A stretch of DNA of 64,000 nucleotides from the NCBI RefSeq assembly GCF_027579695.1, contig NC_083583.1:22031599-22095598 (forward strand), read 5' to 3'. The translations under genes and the position numbers were made by a program. Positions 45,501-58,519 of the stretch are shown here, in pieces. Numbering within the stretch: the stretch's first letter is position 1; each line of letters begins with the position of its first letter. This DNA comes from Neoarius graeffei (Eukaryota; Chordata; Actinopteri; Siluriformes; Ariidae). The notes under the pieces are model-generated. The model searched no databases and was not told the DNA's origin. It saw only the letters and a list, made by a program, of their open reading frames with translations.

Positions 45501-48500
45501 ACCAAAATATATAAAAACTACAGGTGAAATTAAAAAAAAGTAAAAACAAAATTTAAAAAAAAATAGTAGAAACAAAACCACACTAAAAACTAATTTAAAA
45601 TGAATTGGAATTCAAATGGAAACATAAATTATTATTAAATCAGTTTCATAAATCACTATTCCACAATTCAAAATAAAATTCAGTATATTTAAAGCACCAT
45701 TATGTGAGAATTGGTCTTTTTTACTCTCAGGCTCCCCTACAGTTGCGGAATATAATTCACTTTTTCACCACGGTACGGTGGTGTAGTGGTTAGCGCTGTC
45801 GCCTCACAGCAAGAAGGTCCGGGTTCGAGCCCCGTGGCCGGCGAGGGCCTTTCTGTGTGGAGTTTGCATGTTCTCCCCGTGTCCGTGTGGGTTTCCTCCG
45901 GGTGCTCCGGTTTCCCCCACAGTCCAAAGACATGCAGGTTAGGTTAACTGGTGACTCTAAATCAGGGGTGTCAAACCTGATCCATAAAGGGCCGTGTGGC
46001 TGCAGGTTTTCATTCCAGCCATGCAGCAGCACCCTGATTTGGCTTATTCAATCAACTGACACACCCACCCTTTAATCAAGGGTGGGTGTGGCTGCAAGTA
46101 TTTGACTATGTGAAGACAGTTCAGTTGATTGAATGAGCCAAGTCAGGTGTGCTGCTGCATGGCTGGAATGAAAACCTGCAGCCACAAGGCCCTTTATGGA
46201 TCAGGTTTGACACCCCTGCTCTAAATTGACCGTAGGTGTGAATGTGAGTGTGAATGGTTGTCTGTGTCTATGTGTCAGCCCTGTGATGACCTGGCGACTT
46301 GTCCAGGGTGTACCCCACCTTTCGCCCGTAGTCAGCTGAGATAGGCTCCAGCTTGCCTGCAACCCTGTAGAACAGGATAAAGCGGCAAGAGACAATGAGA
46401 TGAGATGAAACCACTGACATAAATACAAGTTTCACTTTGAGCTCCCTTGATGGACAGCTGTGCAGGCGATTTTGTTTGCAAGGCAGCTAATGTAATATTA
46501 CTAACTAGTTCAATAACAAGAAGTCAAGCTCAGACTTTTATCACTCTTAGCAACAAATAAAATCCAGTCCAAGATTTACTCTGGTCCTGTCACAGTCCAG
46601 TCCGGTCCAATCCATCCATGTCTTAGACTGTGGGACTTCCATGCCGGCTCCAGGACAGGAATTCAGTCCTGCCTTGCTGAAGGCTATTTCCTGAAGCGGC
46701 ACTCCCACACCTGCTACCACTCCTCTCCCATCAGCCAGGGCTTTTTAAGAACTGTTTGGAGCCACTCCATTTGCCAGACTGTCTCTTGTAGACTTTCCTC
46801 ACCTCAGCTCATTGGAATTGTGTCTTTTTGAGTCCCCCTGCCTGAATTTCTCTTTGTTTTTCGGTCCAGTTTTTGTCCCTGTTTTTGCCTGCCTGTTCTT
46901 TTGTATTGTGTCTTTTGCTACCTCTGCCTGGATTTCCCTTGTCCCTGTGTTCATCAGCTTTTGTGAAGATTTTTGTCCTGTTTTTTGACCCTGACCATGT
47001 CTACCTGCTCCTCTGTGTTTTTGACCTCCTGGCCTGTTTTTTGACTACCGATTTTTGCCTGAGCCCTACTTTGCCTTTCTGCCATCTACTTCATTAAAGA
47101 AGTTCTCTTTACACTGCCTGTTTTCTGAGTCTGCTCTTGGGTCCTCACTTCACGTCAGCTTGCTACTTGTGACAGCCTGTTCAAAAATGCGTCAAACAAG
47201 GCACTCATTCCAGCCACAAGATGCTGCCAAAGTGCAAAACTCAATCGCATAGTCAAAAGCAGACCGAGCACCGTGCTGCAGCCCCATGATTTCTCTTGCT
47301 GCCTCTCTGCCGGACAGAGAGCGATCAAAGGTTTGCCTCATTTCCTCTGTGAAATCCTTGAAGCTGGCGCAGCATGGTGCATTGGCGTCCCACGTAGCTG
47401 TTCCCCACTCACTAGCTTTACCAGTGAGGAGAGTGATGGTGTAGGCCACTTGGGAACGCTCTGTAGTGAAGGCCAGTGGTTGAAGCTCAAGGGTTAGCAA
47501 GCATTAAGAAAAATGATCTGCAGGTACCTGGTTCTCAGTCATATGGCTCTGGGGCAGGAAGTCTTGGCTCTCTGAAGACGGCAGGAGCTGGAGGGGGTTG
47601 TGTAGGAGCAGATGTTACTTTGAAGCTGTTGTAGCTGAGTGGCAAGAAGATTGAGAGTGTCAAAGATGGCGACAAGGTTTTGATTCACCTGTTGGATGTC
47701 CTGTTGGTGGGTCCCAAGGAGAGCTTCCTGTTTCTGCATCGCTGCTCTTAGCTGGTCAAAATCTGCTGGGTCCAGACTGTGCTATCAGGAGTGGCGAGCT
47801 GAGGTGAAGTGAGGACCCAAGAGCAGACTCAGAAAACAGGCAGTGTAAAGAGAACTTCTTTAATGAAGTAGATGGCAGAAAGGCAAAAGGTACAGTAGGG
47901 CTCAGGCAAAAATCGGTCGTCAAAAGACAGGCCAGGAGGTCAAAAACACGGAGGAGCAGGTAGACACGATCAGGGACAAAAAACAGGACAGAAAAATCTT
48001 CACAAAAACTGATGAACACAGGGACAAGGGAAATCCAGGCAGGGGTAGCAAAAGAGACAATACAAAAGAACAGGCAGGCAAAAAACAGGGACAAAAAAAA
48101 TGGACAGAAAAACTTGACAAAAAACAAGGAGAAATTCAGGCAGGGGGAATCAAGAAGACACAATACCAATTGGCTGTAGCAAGGCGAGGAGCCTGGCCTG
48201 GAGCCGGCATGAACGTCCCACAATCTAAGGCATGGATGCACTGGACCGGACTGTGACAGGTCCAGTCTCTTGCTTGGTCACTCTCTCATTTTCTCTTTCT
48301 GGTTTCCTCAGACAGCATCATCTTTGGTCTCTTCACCTCAAATACCATGATGTCCGTACCGAGAATACTGATTTTGCTTATTTTTATGGGTAGTTGCTGA
48401 CCGATTTTTGGAAGCTAGCCTGAGTTCTGTAAAGCGTTACGCAGCTTTCATGGTGCCGTAAAGCGTTACGCAGTTCTTGTGAGAGCTTTCAGGGACACCC

Positions 48501-51500
48501 AACCTGCGTTACATAGTACTATAACCAGCAAACCGGGCGCGGCCTTGGAATGTAAGACAAACCAGTCTCCCTATTAGATTAGATTCAGATTAGATTAGAT
48601 TCAACTTTATTGTTATTGCACATGTCACAGATACAAGGCAATGAAATGCAGAGTTTTACAAGTTAACGTACTATCAAAATGATTTTGAAGCTGATATTTT
48701 AAGATACAATTCCTACCAAGTGTTGCTTTAAAGCCATAATAATTAAATGTACGGAATTTTGAGTGCTGCTTTGCACATTAATTTGGTTTAAAGCTGAACT
48801 TATGTCAACTGATAAAAGACAGGGAAAAAGACAACAGTCTACACTTGGCTAAATATGGGCTTTTTCCCTTTTATAGGACGGTAGTGGGTTATAAGAACAC
48901 ATGGCTGACTGGCATCCATTTTAATGCAAATATGAGCTATAAGGTGTTCTGCGGATGGGATTTCTGCATCAGTGAGCCTGGAGCAGCCTTCCTTAAACAC
49001 AGCTTAATCAGAAATGAACTGAAGGTGAGCCATTCATGATTCTTTGGTGATTAATATTCTATAGTGGCCCTGACAGTAGCTCTAGTAGTTTCTATAGTAA
49101 CAATATATTCACTGATGACTCCTCCTGATGGAAGGAGTCTCCAGTGTCAACACATTGTAATAGTCAGAAATAAAGCTCTTGTTAAGTTTACCACCACTGG
49201 GAAGCTTTGTGTTTCTTGGTAACGTGATAAGCTACATAACTTCAAGAGTGCGCGAGAAAAAAAGGTCAGTATGACTGTTTATAGCAGTAACTGAAAAGTT
49301 AAAAGGAATTTCTCTTTCCAAAAGGAGAGAGTTTAGCCTCAGTTCAAATTCCATCTTACACACACACACACACACACACACTCTCTCTCTCTCTCTCTTT
49401 GCCCTGTTGTCTCAGATGGACCTTCAAGAGCAGATGTTTCGTCAGAAAGTCTTGGGGCGTTCACTGAAGCAGTGGATTCTCCTGTACATCCTGCGCATTG
49501 TCCTCAACTTTGTGGTGTTAGTTCTTCTGGTCAGCTCAATCTATCTGATCTATTTTGCCACCACTGAAATGAGAAACTGTCAGGTAAGGAAGAGCCATAT
49601 GATTCAAATAATTAAACAAGTATCATACAAAGACATATTAAGTTATATTAGCCACTGTAATACAACCCCAAATCCAAAAAAGTTGGGATGCTGTGTAAAC
49701 TGTAAATAAAAACAGAATGCAATAATTTGCAAATCATGGAAACCCTATATTTCATCGAAAATAGTACAAAGACAACATATCAAATGTTGAAACTGAGAAT
49801 TTTTTTTTTTTTTAATGTATATGCTCATTTTGAATTTGATGTCAGCAACATGTTTCAGAAAAGCTGGGACAAGGGCGGGTTTATCACTCACTACGTTTAC
49901 ATGCACATAGAGAGAATCGAATTTCTGCCGTTGCTCGACTGAAATCGAAGTTCAAAATGCCATGTATACACCTTAATTCGGCTAAAATTGAACCGAACTT
50001 GATTTCTCGGAATCGAGCTACACGACCTAGTTTATGCGATTTCTGCCGAGCTACTTTGTGCATGTATACCCTATCGAGCTAGTTGTCGAGCTACTTCCGG
50101 AAGTGACGAGTGACGAGACCACAAGCGGGAAACACAACAGCCTCGGTCGGCATGACAACAGTAGTAGCGAGCAGCAGAAGAGGTCAGGAGGAACAAACAA
50201 AGAAGAGAAAATGGCGATGTAGAGCTCTCTGAAGTGTGGGTGGAGCACAGAGGACGGCAGGACAAAGCATCTGGTACTAATAGGCTTTTTATTGTCAGAC
50301 TTTTCAGTTTAACAGCCTACTTTTATTCTTGAGAGAAAAACACACACACACACGCGCTGTGTTCTAGTCCCGGGATGAGCTGTCCCCTCTGCTCTCCCTC
50401 TGCCTCCTTAAATAGGGCGCGGTTACTGGGAAGACACACAAACACAGGTTAATTACCGTCAGGTGAAGTGATTCTGCCACTCACCTTCCCTGGCTCCGCC
50501 CTCCTGTCACAGACCGACGCTTGACCACGCCCCCACTGCCACAGGCAAGCAGAAACGTGCACTTCTGGAGCAATGAGGAGACAGAGTTCATGCTCATTCA
50601 GCTTAAGGAGTTGAATATATTAAAATTCATGGACGGGAGAAAAACGCGCAATGGAGAACACAGAACTGATAACTTTGTTTACACTCTTGAATAGCTCTTC
50701 TTCATGACGACAACCGGAAGTGTACCAACACGATGGGGCGTGTTGCGCCACCTGTGGCTCGGGTGCACAATGCACCTCACACAATAGCCCGATTTCATTG
50801 TGTGCATGTAGGATTGGATTTCTCTGGCACCCTGCTGGGACCTTCAGCTCGATTACCGACAGCAGCTCGATTTGGATGTGCATGTAAACGTAGTCACTGT
50901 GTTGCATCACCGCTACTTTTAACAACACTCTGTAAACGTTTGGGAACTGAGGAGACCAATTGCTGTAGTTTTGAAAGAGAAATGATGGCCCATTCTTGCT
51001 TCATCTCATCTCATTATCTCTAGCCGCTTTATCCTGTTCTACAGGGTCGCAGGCAAGCTGGAGCCTATCCCAGCTGACTACGGGCGAAAGGCGGGGTACA
51101 CCCTGGACAAGTCGCCAGGTCATCACAGGGCTGACACATAGACGCAGACAACCATTCACACTCACATTCACACCTACGGTCAATTTAGAGTCACCAGTTA
51201 ACCTAACTTGCATGTCTTTGGACTGTGGGGGAAACCGGATCACCCGGAAGAAACCCACGCGGACACGGGGAGAACATGCAAACTCCGCACAGAAAGGCCC
51301 TCGCCGGCCACGGGGCTCGAACCCGGACCTTCTTGCTGTGAGGTGACAGCGCTAACCACTACACCACCGTGCCGCCCCCCATTCTTGCCTGATATACAAT
51401 TTCAGTTGCTCAACAGTTCGGGGTCTCCTTTGTCATATTTTGCGCTTCATAACGCGCCAAATGTTTTAAATGGGAGACAGGTCTGGACTGCAGGCAGGCC

Positions 51501-54500
51501 AGTTTAGCACCCAGGCTCTTTTACTATGGAGCCATGCAGTTTTAATATGTGCAGAAAGCGATTTGGCATTGTCTTGCTGAAAGAAGGAAGGCCTTCCCTG
51601 AAAAAGATTTTGTCTGGATGGCAGCATATTGCTTTGAAACGTGTATATATCGTTCAGCATTAATGATGCCTTCCCAGATGTACAAGCTACCCATGCCATG
51701 TGCACTAATGCCCCCTCATACCATCACAGGTGCTGGCTTTTGAACTGTGCACTGATAACAAGCCGGATGGTCCCTCTCCTCTTTAGCCTGGAGGACATAG
51801 TGTTCATGATTTCTAAAAAGAATTTCTACTTTTGATTCGTCAGACATCGGGGCAATTTTCCACTTCGCCTCAGTCCATCGTAAAAGAGCTCGGGCCCAGA
51901 GAAGGTGTTGGTGTTTCAGGATATTGTTTATATCTGGTTTTAACTTGCATTTGTGGATGCAGTAATGAACTGTTTTCACAGACGATGGTTTTCTGAAGTG
52001 TTCCTGAACCCATACAGTGATTTCCACTACAGACACGTGTCTGCTTTTAATGCAGTGTCGCCTGAGGGCCTGAAGATCACAGGCATCCAATGTCAGTTTT
52101 CAGCCTTGTCTCTTGCATACAGAGATTTCCACAAATTCTTTGAATCTTTTAATGATATTATGTACCATAGATGATGTGATCCCCAAATTCTTTGAAATTT
52201 TACATTGAGGAATGTTATTAAATTGTTGCACTGTTTACCCACAAACTTTTTCACAGTGCGGTGAACCCCTCCCCATCTTTACTTCTGAGACTCCACCTCT
52301 CTGGGGTACTCTTTTTATACCCAATCATGTTACTGACCTGTTGGCAATTAACCAAATTAGTTTTGTTTTTGTTTTTTTTAGCATGACACAACTTTTTTGG
52401 TCTTTTGTTGCCCCTGTCTCAACTTTTCCGAAATGTGTTGCTGACATCAAATTCAAAATGAGCCTATATTAAAAAAAAAAAAAAATCTCAGTTTCAACAT
52501 TTGATATGTTGTCGTTGTACTATTTTCATTGAAACATAAGGTTTCCATGATTTGCAAATCTTCACATTCTATTTTTATTTATGTTTTACACAGTGTCCCA
52601 ACTTTTTGGAATTGGGGTTGTATAATATAATGTCTATAATTGCTCTTATTTGGAAGAAAACATACAACCCCAAATCAGAAAAAAGTTGGGATGGTATGTT
52701 AAAACTGAAATTAAAACTGAAAACAATGATTTGTAAATAATATTTGACCTGTATTGCATTCATGCAACAGTACATTATTTGATGTTTTAGCTCATGAATT
52801 TTATTGTTTATTAAAAAAAAAAACACTTTGTAGGAATCTAAGCAACTCTTTCCAGACACACACACACATCCGTCGTCTGGTTGGGGAGAGAGCCCCCTTC
52901 CACTGCTCTCTCTCCCTTTAAATAGGGCGTGGTCACTAGGGAAGACACACACACAAACACAGATTAATAGACATCAGGTGCAGTGATTCTGCCACTTACC
53001 TTCCCTGACTCCGCCCTCCGGTCACAGAGTGATGCTTGACCATGCCTCCGCTGCCACACACTTATTTCAATTTTGATTCTTGCAACACATTTTTAAAAAA
53101 GTCAGGATGGTAAAGAATTTACCACTTTGTAATGTTGTCATTCCTTCTCACAACACTTAAAAGATGTTGAGGGACTGAAGACACCAAGCGATAAAGTATT
53201 TCAGGTGTTATTGTGTCCCATTCTTCCTGCAAATAGGCCTTAAAATGTGCAACAGCACAGGGTCGTCATTATCATATTTTTTATTTCAAAATTCACCACA
53301 TATTCTTTATTGGGGACAAAGGGGACAGACACCCTCTTCTTCCACAGCCATGCCTTTGTAATGTGTGCAGAATGTGGTTTTGCATTGTCTTGTTGAAATC
53401 TCCCTGGAAAAGATGTCATCTTGAAGGCAGCATATGTTGCTCCAAAATCTCAATGTACTTTTCTGCATTGATATTGTAATCACAGAAGTGTAAGTTAAGC
53501 CACACTCACAACCCGCTGTAAGTGTTTTGGACATGTACGAGTTGCAGGGTTTGGTAGCTCGCAGCCGTGCCGCAGGGTCGCGGTGAATCCGGGGGAAAGT
53601 TTGGGGGAGGAGTATGGGCAAAGTACTTGTCAAGTGCAGGTTGCACACCTGACTTCCTTGAGGCGTGGGAAAAATTGCACTGTTAGCCCTTGGAAGGCGT
53701 ATGTCTGACGTACGTAATCAGTGCATGTTTAATGAGTGTGGAGTGTGTGAGGCTTGCATTTTACCAGTATCCTGCACTATGAGTTCGGGCCGCACTTGTG
53801 AAGCATGTGTGACGCATGTGATTTAGCACGTTACAATCACTCATAACTTGCGTGTGACGCAAGCCAGGAGTGGGTATAAAACCAGCGTGTCTGCAGCATT
53901 CTGCATCTGTCTTTCGGCTGAAGAACATTGGATATTTGTGGGAAGAATGTAAAAATTCAGTGTAAAGTTTAGAAAATGGGACCCAAGAAGAAGCGAGCAA
54001 AAGTGAAGTAACCCAGCCTGAAACAGCAGAGGGGGAGGAGGAGGAAGAATTTGATGATGATGATGGTAGCAGCACCGGCAAGCCCTGCACGGACAGGGAG
54101 AAATATGCCTTCAAGCCAGCCGAAGGCACGGCACCCCGCCAGAGGGATTTTCACAGGTAAATACACGTGCTTTAAACATTCATTTTGGTATCTATATGCT
54201 TATGTCATTAATGTTATATATGCTGATTTTCATGTATGTTTCAGCTAACGACACCCAGGAGTGAGGACATTGCAATCCCATCATCGCTGTCAGGCCATTG
54301 TGCCATGCTTAGTGATGAGGACAAAGATATCCTGACACCCCGTCCCACCACTTAGCAGGAGTAGGAGCAGGACAGTAGCTCGGAGTCAAAGTATGTTTCA
54401 GTGCTCAAATTGTTGGGCTATTGGGGGTGTCGTGGCTCAGATGGATAAGGCGCCATACCATAAATCCGGGGACCCGGGTTCGATTCCGACCCGAGGTAAT

Positions 54501-57500
54501 TTCCCGATCCCTCCCCACCTCTCTCTCCCACTCATTTCCTGTCTCTACACTGTCCTATCCAATAAAGGTGAAAAAAGCCCCCCAAAATTGTTGGGCTATT
54601 TAGTTGGGATTTTTTACAATGTAATAAAATGCGTTATTCTCTTATACTCATGTTTTATTATTTGATGTTTGCATGGTAAATTAACATATACTCAAATAAA
54701 AACAGCAAATGAGGTGGTCTTCTTCCCTTTTACAATGCTACATGCTCGGTTCCTTGGTTCCTCCTCAATACCCAGAGTCTTGCCCCTAGTGTCAGGTGCG
54801 CTTCGTGCACGCCACACATGGGGTAGAAAGTGAGATGTACTTCTGTCATGCGGCCCACACAAATAGCAAGTGTGGAATACTTGTGTAGTACTTCTGAGGC
54901 ATGTCACTTGTACAATGACCGAGCGTCACTCATGCATCTTGCTGTCATCGCAAAAAGCCCCTACTAGCCACGCTGCTGACTTGGTTCAGGTGTACAAAAG
55001 GAGTACGGGTCCCGCACGTAATCTATGCATTCTTGATTTGTTGCAAGACCTGTAGAATTTGCATGTGCAGGACCAAAAGTCTCCACGGGCGGTCTGTGAC
55101 CTTCTTCTTCTTTTTGCACAATAAAGTTTTCACTGGCATTTGTGGATGTAACTACATATTGTAGTGCTTGACCAAGGTTTGCCAAAGTAATCCTGAGTCC
55201 ATGTGGTTATATCAGCTATAGATGAATGATGGTTCTTGATGCAGTGCCGTCTGAGGGATCAGAGATCACGGGTGTTCAGCTTAAGCCTCACTCACAACCC
55301 ACCGTACGTGCTGCTACGGGAGGTCTATGGTAAAAAAAAAATTGGCAAAACCGTGCTTGAGACTCGCGCGACACTTGCGTGTGTTCAGCGCCGTAGAAGG
55401 TCGCAGACTGCCCGTCGAGACCTTTGGTCCTGCACATGCAAATTCTACGGGTCTTGCGACAAATCAAGAATGCATACACTACGTGCGGGACCCATACTCC
55501 TTTTGTACACCTGAACCAAGTCAGCAGCGCAACTAGTAGGGGCTTTTTGCGATGACAGTAAGACGCATGAGTGATGCACGGTCATTGTATGAGTGACGTG
55601 CCTCAGAAGTACTACACAAGTATTCCACACTTGCTATTTGTGTGGCGCGCAAGACAGAAGTACATCTCACTTTCTACCCCTATGTGTGGTGTGCACGCAA
55701 CCCGCACGCAGCGCACGCGACCTGCACGCGACACGAGGGGCAAGACTCTCATTTGCTGTTTTTATTTGAGTATATGTTAATTTACCATGCAAACATCAAA
55801 TAATAAAACATGAATATAAGGGAATAATGCATTTTATTACGCTGTAAAAAATCCCAACTAAATAGTCCAACAGTTTGAGCGCTGAAACACACTTTGACTC
55901 CGAGCTACTGTCCTGCTCCTACTCCTGCTGAGTGGTGGGACGGGGTGTCGGGATGTCCTTGTCCTCATCACTGAGCATGGCACAATGGCCTGACAGCGAT
56001 GATGGGATTGCAATGTCCTCACTTCTAGGTGTCGTTAGCTGAAACATACATGAAAATCAGCATATATAACATTAATGACATAAGCATATAGATACCAAAA
56101 TGAATGTTTAAAGCATGTGTATTTACCTGTGAAAATCCCTCTGGCGGGGTGCCGTGCCTTCTGCCGGCTTGAAGGCATACTTCTCCCTGTCCGTGCAGGG
56201 CTCGCCGGTGCTGCTACCATCGTCATCAAATTCTTCCTCCTCCTCCCCCTCTGCTGTTTCAGGCTGGGTTACTTCACTTTTGCTCGCTTCTTCTTGGGTC
56301 CCATTTTCTAAACTTTACACTGAAAATTTTTAAATTTTCCCCTCAAAATATCCAATGTTCTTCAGCCGAAAGACAGATGCAGAATGCTGCAGACATGCCG
56401 GTTTTATACCCACTCTTGGCTTGCGTCACACACAAGTTATGAGTGATTGTCACGTGCTAATCATATGTGTCACACATGCTTCACAAGTGTGGCCTGAACT
56501 CGTAGCACAGCAAACTGGTAAAATGCAAGTCTCACACACTCCACACTCACTGAACACGCACTGATCATGTGCGCCAGACATACGCTTTCCATGGGCTAAC
56601 GGCACAATTTTTCCCACGCCTCGAGGAAGTCAGGCGTGCCACCTGTACTTTACAAGTACTTTCCCCCGGGTTCACCACGACCCTGCAGCACGGCTGCGAG
56701 CTACCAAACCCTGCGACCCGTGCATGTCCAAAACACTTATGGCGGGTTGTGAGTGAGGCTTTAGGCTTGTGCCCTTGCCCTTTACACACCAAAACTCCTT
56801 CAGATTCCTTGAATCTTTCAATTATATTATGCACTGTAGAGGGTGAAATATCCAAATCCATTCCTATAATTCTTTGAGAAACATTTTTTAAACATTTCAA
56901 TACTTTTCTCACACACTTGTTGACAAACTGGAGATCCTCGTTCCATCTTTGCTCCTTAAAGACTAAGTCTCATCTCATCTCATCTCATTATCTCTAGCCG
57001 TTTTATCCTTCTACAGGGTCGCAGGCAAGCTGGAGCCTATCCCAGCTGACTACGGGCGAAAGGCGGGGTACACCCTGGACAAGTCGCCAGGTCATCACAG
57101 GGCTGACACATAGACACAGACAACCATTCACACTCACATTCACACCTACGGTCAATTTAGAGTCACCAGTTAACCTAACCTGCATGTCTTTGGACTGTGG
57201 GGGAAACCGGAGCACCCGGAGGAAACCCACGCGGACACGGGGAGAACATGCAAACTCCACACAGAAAGGCCCTCGCCGGCCCCGGGGCTCGAACCCAGGA
57301 CCTTCTTGCTGTGAGGCGACAGCGCTAACCACTACACCACCGTGCCGCCTAAAGACTAAGTCTTTCCTGGATATTGATTTTGTACCAAATCATGATTATA
57401 ATCACTTGTTGACATCACCAGTTTCAAATCACATCATTATTTAATTGTTTTACCTCATTACTAGCTCTAAATTGCCCCGTCCCAACTTTTTTTTTTATGT

Positions 57501-58474
57501 ATTGCAGGCCTGAAACACAGGAATGGATGTATATTAACAAATTAAATGAAGTTGACCAGACAAAACATGAAATATCTTGAGTTCATACTGTCTGCGATGA
57601 AATACAAGTCAAAGTAAATTTAGAAATCACTACTTTCTCTTTTTATTTGCATTTTCCATACCGTCCCAACTTTTTCTGATTTGGGGTTTTACGCTTTACT
57701 TTTTGGCACTTTATTTCAAGTAACTTTTTTATCATGAAATGCATTCAGAGGAAGTTATTATATTGAGAAGGCTGGTGAAGGTGCTCAAAATTACTGCGCC
57801 ACTTTTTTTGCTTTCTTGGAAGAAATGGAGGAGCTGAACTGCTCACTTAACATTAAACATGTGACACAGAAGTGGTGTTGCATTGTGAAATATATGAGCC
57901 AATCATATTTTAATATTACAGTGTTTTCTGTTATTATAACCAAATGGTTGGTACATGCCCAATTTTAACATACAGTAAAGGTTTTTCAGACATAATTTTT
58001 CAATGAGCATCATCTCAAACTTTTTTACCCATCTCATCTCATTATCTCTAGCCGCTTTATCCTTCTACAGGGTCGCAGGCAAGCTGGAGCCTATCCCAGC
58101 TGACTACGGGCGAAAGGCGGGGTACACCCTGGACAAGTCGCCAGGTCATCACAGGGCTGACACATAGACACAGACAACCATTCACACTCACATTCACACC
58201 TACGGTCAATTTAGAGTCACCAGTTAACCTAACCTGCATGTCTTTGGACTGTGGGGGAAACCGGAGCACCCGGAGGAAACCCACGCGGACACGGGGAGAA
58301 CATGCAAACTCCGCATAGAAAGGCACTTTTTTACCCATGAAGCTTTTATTAAATTTAAATTAACAGTAAGCTTTAAAAGAAAAAAAAAAAACAGAATTTG
58401 AGTGTGAAATATTGCTAACAAGTGTTAAGGCCCTGATTGTGTCATGTAACATTATTTAGCACATGAAACCTGGA

Positions 58475-58519
<45 letters not shown>

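Larger units (their letters stand above)
44665..48876 (+). other. TMC intron 6, transposon-rich
   Basis: Holds two V-SINEs, a hAT MITE, inverted LTR fragments with a gag remnant, and at 48572-48660 a repeat with ATTAG units and TCAACTTTATTGTTATTGCA typical of fish retroelement 3' ends. AAAGCGTTACGCAG occurs twice (about 48434 and 48461). No host exon found. Confidence 0.6.
49663..52620 (-). mobile_element. Tc1/mariner-type element with nested insertions
   Basis: Ends CAACCCCAAATCCAAAAAAG and complement, flanked by TA. The body (51390-52440) carries a degraded minus-strand transposase. Inserted in it are a TIR element (49892-50896) and a V-SINE (51000-51377). Confidence 0.85.
52665..57689 (-). 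mobile_element. Second Tc1/mariner-type element, about 5 kb with insertions
   Basis: Ends CAACCCCAAATCAGAAAAAA and a complement ending 57689, flanked by TA. Its own sequence remains at 53060-53497, 55105-55280, 56764-56956 and 57351-57689; the rest is an LTR-like fragment, two Harbinger copies and a SINE. About 250 bp expected between the Harbinger copies is missing, judged from the related element at 49663. Confidence 0.75.
49584..58519 (+). other. Intron 8 of the TMC gene, filled with nested transposons
   Basis: An 8.9-kb intron with no supported host exon. It holds two Tc1/mariner-type elements (49663-52620 and 52665-57689), and inside or beside these an inverted-repeat element, two LTR-like fragments, two Harbinger-like copies in opposite orientation and several SINEs. 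Without these insertions the intron would be very short. Confidence 0.85.
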
